From assembly GCA_023426855.1 (NCBI GenBank), contig JAEZBU010000160.1, forward strand, positions 1 through 19,995: a stretch of 19,995 bases of DNA, written 5' to 3'. The translations under genes and the position numbers were made by a program. Origin of the DNA: Pseudomonadota bacterium. Its GTDB lineage: Bacteria > Pseudomonadota > Alphaproteobacteria > Rhizobiales > Hyphomicrobiaceae. The notes below the pieces were generated by a model, which was not told where the DNA came from, searched no databases, and worked only from the letters and a program-made list of their open reading frames with translations. Below, one piece after another: positions 15,029 to 19,995 of this stretch. Numbering within the stretch: the stretch's first letter is position 1; each line of letters begins with the position of its first letter.

Positions 15029-15688
15029 ATGCCGCGCGCGCGCACTCTATCTCGTATGTTTCTCATTCGGACGTTCCGCAACGCCTGTGTCGGCGGATTT
15101 GCGGTGTTGTCGACTATGACGCTGGCGCAGTCGGCCAGCGCCGATGTCTGGCTGTTCGACAAAGAGAACACCTCGGTGCGGTTCTCCTGGAACCATCTGG
15201 GTTTGTCGCAGCAGTCCGGCCGGTTTTCTGAGGTAGATGGGCGACTGGAGTTCTCGCCCACTGATCCGGAAGGCGGCGAGGTCGATGTCGTGATCAAGGT
15301 CGCCAGCTTGAGCACCGGCGTGAAGCAGTATGACGCCAATCTGCGCGGCGTCGATTTCTTCAATGTCGCCGAGCATCCGTTGATCACCTTCAAAAGCACG
15401 GGCGTGCGCCGGACCACGGAGAAGATGGGCGAACTGATGGGCGATCTGACCATCATGGGCATCGCCAAGCCGATCGTGCTGCAGGTGGTCTGGAATTACA
15501 CGGGCGAGCACCCGTTCGCGTCGATCAACCCAACCTTTAAGGGCAAATGGGTGTCGGGCTTCTCGGCGACGGGCACTGTGCTGCGCAGCGAATGGGGCCT
15601 GACCCGCGCGACGCCGCTGATTTCCGATGAAATCCGCATCACTATCGAGGCGGAGTTCATGCTCAAGGACGGCAGCGTTCTGCAATAG
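15029..15688 (+). CDS. Secreted YceI-family lipocalin-like protein
   Basis: A 219-residue protein with an N-terminal Sec signal (hydrophobic core around ACVGGFAVLSTMTLA, cleavage near SASA/DV). The YceI domain follows: WLFDKENTSVRFSWNHLG at its start, then FSEVDGRLEFSP, the GVDFFNVAEHPLITFKS signature, and GDLTIMGIAKPI. YceI proteins are periplasmic beta-barrels that bind polyisoprenoids. Physiological roles are mostly unclear, though some are induced by base or osmotic stress. The ATG at 15029 is supported by a strong GGAGGGGAG run 6 bases before; an internal ATG at 15056 would give a shorter signal but has no ribosome binding site. It is convergent with the ybdK-like gene, 19 bases apart. 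Confidence 0.88.
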   Translation: MPRARTLSRMFLIRTFRNACVGGFAVLSTMTLAQSASADVWLFDKENTSVRFSWNHLGLSQQSGRFSEVDGRLEFSPTDPEGGEVDVVIKVASLSTGVKQYDANLRGVDFFNVAEHPLITFKSTGVRRTTEKMGELMGDLTIMGIAKPIVLQVVWNYTGEHPFASINPTFKGKWVSGFSATGTVLRSEWGLTRATPLISDEIRITIEAEFMLKDGSVLQ

Positions 15689-15707
15689 CTCTACGATAGA
15701 TGACGGA

Positions 15708-16838
15708 TCAGACCGTCAGCGTTTCCTCGATCAGCATGTCGACCACGCCGTTCAGGGCTTGCCGCACCGTAGCGCCTTCCGCGATCAGCCGGTCGTAGGT
15801 TGCGACCTGGCGATCGGCGCTGGTGCCTTCGGTGACGATGATCCCGGCGCGCGCGACCTCAGCTTCGCAGTCAAGCGCGGCGGCGTCCTCGGCGATCAGC
15901 GTCTGGATCTCGGCCATCAGCGCGCGGAAAGGCTCCAGCGTGCCTTTGCCGAAGTCGAGCAGCGTGCCCTGGACGCCGTAGCGCTGTGCCCGCCAGCGGT
16001 TTTCTTCCAGCAGGAAGACGGGATACGTGCGCCAGCTCTGATTGCTGCGTCTCAGCCGATACAGCGCGCGGCAGAAGCAGACATATAACGCGGCAATGGC
16101 CACGGCATCGTCGACGCGCGTGCACACGTCGGTGATGCGCATTTCCAGAGTTGGGAAGCGGTCGGAAGGGCGCAGATCCCACCAGATCTTGGTGGCGTCT
16201 TCAATCACCCCTGCCTTCACCAGCACATCGATGGTGCGCCGGTATTCGGCCCATCCGGCGAGGCGGCCTGGCATGCCGGTGCGCGGCATCTGATCCATCA
16301 CCGACAGCCGGTAGCTCTTCAGGCCGGTCTGTTCGCCACCCCAGAACGGTGACGAGGTCGACAGCACCAGCAGATGCGGCAGGAAATACCGCACCTGGTT
16401 CATGAGATCGATACGCAACTCGTCGTTATCGAGACCGCAATGCACGTGCATGCCGCAAACGACCAGACGCTTGCCGATGGCCTGCAGGTCCTGGGCGAGG
16501 GATTGATAGCGGGCCTTGTCGGTCGGCGACTGCTGGCCGGGACGGGCGAAGGGATGCGTCGAGGCCGCGATCGGTGCGAGGCCGTATTCGGCTGCCACCT
16601 CGCCGATGGTGCTGCGCAGCCGGGCCAGATGATCGCGAGCTTCACGGAAATCGCGACAGACCGGCGTGCCGACTTCGATCTGCGATTTGAGAAACTCCGG
16701 GCTGACATGATCGCCCAGGCGGGCCAGACAGGCGTCCATCATCTCCTGCGGCGCGGCCGCCAGATCGTGCGTGGAACGGTCCACGAGGTGGTACTCTTCC
16801 TCGATCCCGAACGTGAAGGTCGGCGCAATCTGTGTCAT
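15708..16838 (-). CDS. Carboxylate-amine ligase, YbdK family (glutamate-cysteine ligase type 2)
   Basis: A protein of about 376 residues of the GCS2/YbdK family, which joins glutamate to cysteine or a similar amine with ATP. Signatures are FGIEEEYHLVD near the N-terminus (Mg-ATP binding Glu cluster), the SQIEVGTP strand, GMHVHCGL in the middle, and LEMRITDVC. E. coli YbdK has only weak gamma-glutamylcysteine synthetase activity, so the physiological substrate is open. Starts at 16886, 16844 and 16838 are all in frame and none has a clear Shine-Dalgarno sequence; 16838 was chosen because the family begins a few residues before FGIEEE. It is divergent from aroG and convergent with yceI. Glutathione reductase (gor) is 2.5 kb away, so a thiol-related role is possible but not shown. 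Confidence 0.85.
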   Translation of the reverse strand: MTQIAPTFTFGIEEEYHLVDRSTHDLAAAPQEMMDACLARLGDHVSPEFLKSQIEVGTPVCRDFREARDHLARLRSTIGEVAAEYGLAPIAASTHPFARPGQQSPTDKARYQSLAQDLQAIGKRLVVCGMHVHCGLDNDELRIDLMNQVRYFLPHLLVLSTSSPFWGGEQTGLKSYRLSVMDQMPRTGMPGRLAGWAEYRRTIDVLVKAGVIEDATKIWWDLRPSDRFPTLEMRITDVCTRVDDAVAIAALYVCFCRALYRLRRSNQSWRTYPVFLLEENRWRAQRYGVQGTLLDFGKGTLEPFRALMAEIQTLIAEDAAALDCEAEVARAGIIVTEGTSADRQVATYDRLIAEGATVRQALNGVVDMLIEETLTV

Positions 16839-17067
16839 GACCATATGCTGGCACGGCCGCATGCCGCGCGCCATGGGGTGCTTCATGGGCAGACGGATAA
16901 CGCAGAGTGTGCGCGCTGCGGGCCACAGCTTCGGATTGCATTTCTCAGCCTGATACCCAGCTATGGTCCGGCTGAACAGTTTGCCCTATAAGCAGACGCA
17001 ATTGCGCCATCGTGCGCGTTTTGAAGGTGGGCGGAGACGGAAAGACCGCCCGAGAAGGAGATTGGCG
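16839..17067. promoter_or_regulatory. Divergent intergenic region between the ybdK-like gene and aroG
   Basis: Contains the upstream sequences of both genes. GAAGGAG at 17054-17060 is a strong ribosome binding site for aroG and fixes its start at 17068. The in-frame open stretch upstream of that (from 16963) is Arg-rich and not family-like, so it is leader. No clear sigma-70 boxes were found. Confidence 0.35.
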
Positions 17068-18456
17068 ATGCGAGCGCCCTGGTCCACGGAAAGCTGGAGA
17101 TCAAAACCGATCGTCCAGGTCCCCGATTATCCCGACGCGGCTGTCCTGGCTGACGTGGAGACGAAGCTCGCGAGTTTTCCGCCGCTGGTGTTTGCAGGTG
17201 AGGCACGCCAGCTCAAGAAGGGACTCGCCGAGGTCGCGGCTGGCAACGGTTTCCTACTCCAGGGCGGAGACTGCGCCGAGAGCTTCCTTGAGCACCGGGC
17301 CGACAACATCCGCGACTTCTTCCGCGTTTTCCTGCAGATGGCGATCGTGCTGACCTATGCCGGCGGCTCGCCGGTGGTGAAGGTCGGCCGCCTTGCTGGC
17401 CAGTTCGCAAAGCCGCGCTCCTCCTCGATCGAGAAGAAGGGCGACGTCGAGCTGCCGAGCTATCGCGGCGACATCATCAACGGCGCCGAGTTCACGCCCG
17501 ACGCCCGTATTCCTGATCCGCAGCGCCAGCTCGAAGCCTACCGGCAGTCGGCCGCGACGCTGAACCTGATCCGCGCCTTCGCCAGCGGCGGTTACGCCGA
17601 CCTGGAGCGCGTGCATCAGTGGACGCTGGGCTTCGTCAAGGACAGCGCGCAGAACCATCGCTATCAGGAGCTGGCCGACCGGATCACTGAGACGCTGGGC
17701 TTCATGCGTGCTTGCGGCATCACATCAGAGAACACGCCGCAACTGCGCAGCACCAACGTCTACACCAGCCATGAGGCGCTATTGCTCGGCTATGAGCAGG
17801 CGCTGACCCGCATGGATTCCACCAGCGGCGACTGGTACGCCACGTCCGGCCACATGCTGTGGATCGGCGATCGCACCCGCCAGCCGGATCACGCGCATAT
17901 CGAGTTCTGCCGTGGCGTGCGCAATCCAATCGGTCTCAAGTGCGGACCGTCGCTGGATGCCGACGGCCTGCTGCGCCTGATCGATATCCTGAATCCGAAG
18001 GACGAGGCCGGTCGCCTGACGCTGATCTGCCGCTTCGGTTCGGACAAGATCGCGGCGCATCTGCCGAAGCTGATCCGTGCGGTCAAGAAGGCCGGACGGA
18101 CCGTGGTGTGGTCTTGCGATCCGATGCACGGCAACACGATCACGGCCGGCTCGGGCTACAAGACGCGGCCGTTCGATCGCATCATGAGCGAGGTGGAGCA
18201 CTTCTTCGATATCCACCGCGCGGAGGGCACGCATGCGGGCGGCATCCACGTCGAGATGACGGGCCAGAACGTCACCGAGTGCACCGGCGGCGCGGCGGCG
18301 ATTTCGGAAGCCGACCTGTCGGATCGCTACCACACGCATTGCGATCCGCGCCTCAATGCCGATCAGGCTCTGGAGGTGTCTTTCCTGATCGCCGAGAGGC
18401 TGAAACAGGAGCGCGCTTCGCAGATGCAACCCATCGCCGCGACGGCCTGGGCTTGA
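17068..18456 (+). CDS. aroG: Class II 3-deoxy-7-phosphoheptulonate (DAHP) synthase
   Basis: A 462-residue enzyme condensing phosphoenolpyruvate and erythrose 4-phosphate, the first step of the shikimate pathway. It belongs to the plant/Mycobacterium-like class II family: GGDCAESF at 67-74 (metal ligand C69), RSTNVYTSHEA at about 228-237, CDPMHGNT at 350-357 (H354), GGIHVEMTGQNVTEC at 391-405 (E396), and CDPRLNADQ with D426. This set gives the four metal ligands expected of the class. The first 35 residues of the open frame before 17068 are excluded because of the strong ribosome binding site there. The N-terminus is shorter than in the allosteric mycobacterial enzyme, so feedback control may differ. 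Symbol usage varies (aroF, aroG, aroH). Confidence 0.93.
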   Translation: MRAPWSTESWRSKPIVQVPDYPDAAVLADVETKLASFPPLVFAGEARQLKKGLAEVAAGNGFLLQGGDCAESFLEHRADNIRDFFRVFLQMAIVLTYAGGSPVVKVGRLAGQFAKPRSSSIEKKGDVELPSYRGDIINGAEFTPDARIPDPQRQLEAYRQSAATLNLIRAFASGGYADLERVHQWTLGFVKDSAQNHRYQELADRITETLGFMRACGITSENTPQLRSTNVYTSHEALLLGYEQALTRMDSTSGDWYATSGHMLWIGDRTRQPDHAHIEFCRGVRNPIGLKCGPSLDADGLLRLIDILNPKDEAGRLTLICRFGSDKIAAHLPKLIRAVKKAGRTVVWSCDPMHGNTITAGSGYKTRPFDRIMSEVEHFFDIHRAEGTHAGGIHVEMTGQNVTECTGGAAAISEADLSDRYHTHCDPRLNADQALEVSFLIAERLKQERASQMQPIAATAWA

Positions 18457-18469
18457 GAATACAACTTCG

Positions 18470-18494
18470 CTGGCAGCGCCTCGTGTGCTGCCAG
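18470..18494 (+). terminator. Perfect 8-bp stem-loop after aroG
   Basis: CTGGCAGC at 18470-18477 and GCTGCCAG at 18487-18494 pair perfectly around a 9-base loop, 14 bases after the aroG stop. No U-run follows. It is probably a terminator of the imperfect type or a 3'-end structure. The rest of the 247-base spacer to nadE (18495-18703) shows nothing recognisable; AAGGA at 18691-18695 is the nadE ribosome binding site. Confidence 0.5.
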
Positions 18495-18703
18495 CAGACG
18501 TGCCGCGCCCAGCCGGTACGAATGCGCGCCGCATGAGACGTGACGGCAATCTTCCGCTTTCGATTTCCGGTTTATGAGACCGCCCGCGCACTGTGTCATG
18601 CGAGAGCATGGCGGCCATGTTGAAGCGCAGTGCTGCATCAGCGCCTGAAACCGCGCATACTTGAGATTGCCGGCCCGACCGCGCAACGCTAAGGACTGGT
18701 GTT

Positions 18704-19995
18704 ATGTCCAGAACATTGAAAATCGCGCTGGCGCAGCTCAATCCGACCGTCGGCGACATTACCGGCAACATCGCGAAGGCGAAGCACGCCCATGCCGAGG
18801 CCGCGCGACTCGGCGCTGATCTGGTGGTGCTGCCTGAACTGTTCGTGACCGGCTATCCGCCCGAGGATCTGGTGCTGAAGCCGGCGTTCGCAGCGGCGGC
18901 GCGGCGCGAGGTGGAAGAACTGGCGGGCGATATCGCCAACGGCCCACGCATGCTGGTTGGCACCATCTGGCCGCAGGATGACAAGCTGTACAATGCCGTG
19001 GCGTTGCTCGACGGCGGCTCTGTGCAGGCGGTGCGCTTCAAGGTCGAACTGCCGAACTACGGCGTGTTCGATGAGAAGCGGGTGTTCGAGGCAGGTCCGC
19101 TGCCCGGCCCGGTCAACATCGACGGCGTGCGCATCGGCGTGCCGATCTGCGAGGATATCTGGTTCGAGCAGGTGATCGAGTGCCTGCAGGAGACCGGTGC
19201 CGAGATCATCATCTCACCCAACGGCTCGCCGTTCGACTGGTCCAAGACCGATCAGCGCCTGAACGTCGCCGCGGCGCGTGTCACCGAAAGCGGCCTGCCG
19301 CTGGTTTATCTCAATCTGGTCGGCGGACAGGATGAGCTGGTGTTCGACGGCGCGTCGTTCGTGCTGAATGCCGATGCCAGCCTCGCCGTGCAGCTTCCCG
19401 CCTGGGAAGAGGCGATCGTTCTCACGGAATGGACTGAGAGCGACGGGCAGTGGGTTTGTAAGCCCGGTCCCAAGACGGTGCTGGAAGAGAATTCGGCTGC
19501 TGCCTACCACGCCTGCATGCTGGGTCTGCGCGATTACGTCGACAAGAACGGCTTCCCCGGCGTGGTGCTGGGGCTTTCCGGTGGCGTCGATTCCGCGCTC
19601 GTCGCGGCGATGGCCGTCGATGCGCTGGGTGCGGAGCGGGTGAGCTGCTTCATGCTGCCCTACCGCTATACATCGAACGAGAGCCTGTCGGACGCGGCCG
19701 GCTGCGCCGACGCGCTGGGTGTGCCCTACGAGATCCTGCCGATCGAGGCGCCGGTCGAGGGTTTCGGCAAGGCGCTGGCCAATGTGTTCGCGGGTCGCGA
19801 ACCCGACACCGCAGAGGAGAACATCCAGAGTCGCGTGCGTGGCACGTTGCTGATGGCGATTTCGAACAAGTTCGGCGGCATGGTCGTTACCACCGGCAAC
19901 AAATCGGAGATGTCGGTCGGCTACGCCACGTTGTACGGCGACATGAACGGCGGCTTCAATCCGATCAAGGATCTCTACAAGATGGAGGTCTACCG
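18704..19995 (+). CDS. nadE: Glutamine-dependent NAD+ synthetase, 3' end beyond window
   Basis: The first 430 residues of a two-domain enzyme that amidates nicotinic acid adenine dinucleotide to NAD+. The N-terminal nitrilase-like glutaminase domain (1 to about 255) carries the E45, K113, C149 triad, in VLPELF, FKVELPNYGVFDE and PICEDIW. It releases ammonia from glutamine. The C-terminal synthetase domain has the ATP-pyrophosphatase P-loop SGGVDS at 292-297, then the ENIQSRVRG segment and TTGNKSE, typical of NadE. The family is usually about 550-580 residues, so about 120-150 are missing only because the window ends. AAGGA lies 8 bases before the ATG. The order aroG-nadE on one strand fits Hyphomicrobiales synteny as I recall it. 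Confidence 0.93.
   Translation, partial: MSRTLKIALAQLNPTVGDITGNIAKAKHAHAEAARLGADLVVLPELFVTGYPPEDLVLKPAFAAAARREVEELAGDIANGPRMLVGTIWPQDDKLYNAVALLDGGSVQAVRFKVELPNYGVFDEKRVFEAGPLPGPVNIDGVRIGVPICEDIWFEQVIECLQETGAEIIISPNGSPFDWSKTDQRLNVAAARVTESGLPLVYLNLVGGQDELVFDGASFVLNADASLAVQLPAWEEAIVLTEWTESDGQWVCKPGPKTVLEENSAAAYHACMLGLRDYVDKNGFPGVVLGLSGGVDSALVAAMAVDALGAERVSCFMLPYRYTSNESLSDAAGCADALGVPYEILPIEAPVEGFGKALANVFAGREPDTAEENIQSRVRGTLLMAISNKFGGMVVTTGNKSEMSVGYATLYGDMNGGFNPIKDLYKMEVY

Noticed and set aside
17779..18771. 330-codon minus-strand open frame opposite aroG
   Set aside because: Opposite the conserved C-terminal half of DAHP synthase; composition typical of reversed GC-rich coding sequence.
1..19995. 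CRISPR arrays, tRNA or rRNA genes, insertion sequences
   Set aside because: No regularly spaced direct repeats, no tRNA-like cloverleaf or rRNA sequence, and no transposase or integrase frame was seen on either strand.

Overview
The window comes from a GC-rich alphaproteobacterium, most likely a Hyphomicrobiales (Rhizobiales) member. Three things point there: the order rpiA, DUF2059, gor and then aroG, nadE, which I recall from rhizobia and relatives; class II DAHP synthase; and palindromic intergenic elements of the type common in that order. Gene density is high. Spacers are short, and no rRNA, tRNA, CRISPR array or transposase was seen. No gene-free stretch exceeds 300 bases.

Left third (1-6424): a lipoate-assembly and sulfur-transfer neighbourhood. 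A radical SAM protein of the LipS1/LipS2 lipoyl-synthase type is followed on the same strand by a PrsW-like membrane protein, a two-domain lipoate-protein ligase of the sLpl(AB) type, and a hotdog thioesterase whose start overlaps the ligase stop. A convergent EamA-family transporter interrupts. Then come a DsrE-family sulfur carrier with a vicinal Cys pair, an aspartate/glutamate racemase with the unusual Thr/Cys active-site pair, and a GcvH-like lipoate-binding protein (LbpA) with an ESGKWVGP lipoylation site. Specialised ligase, LipS-type radical SAM, LbpA and DsrE together are the known accessory signature of the sHdr-LbpA sulfur-oxidation pathway. The sHdr subunits are not in the window; the simplest prediction is that they lie to the left of position 1 or elsewhere in the genome.

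Middle (6425-8913): a nested palindromic repeat directly after lbpA, a PPOX-type FMN flavoprotein, a second EamA transporter converging on it, and a gph-type HAD phosphatase co-directional with that transporter.

Right half (9090-19995): succinate-semialdehyde dehydrogenase (gabD), with rpiA starting on the last base of its stop codon; a secreted DUF2059 protein; glutathione reductase (gor); an outer-membrane beta-barrel with a cysteine-bearing tail; an SDR oxidoreductase; a secreted YceI-like protein; a convergent YbdK-type glutamate-cysteine ligase; class II DAHP synthase (aroG); and glutamine-dependent NAD+ synthetase (nadE), which is cut by the right edge. This part is mostly central metabolism and redox housekeeping. 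All calls are from reading the sequence; no database search was run.
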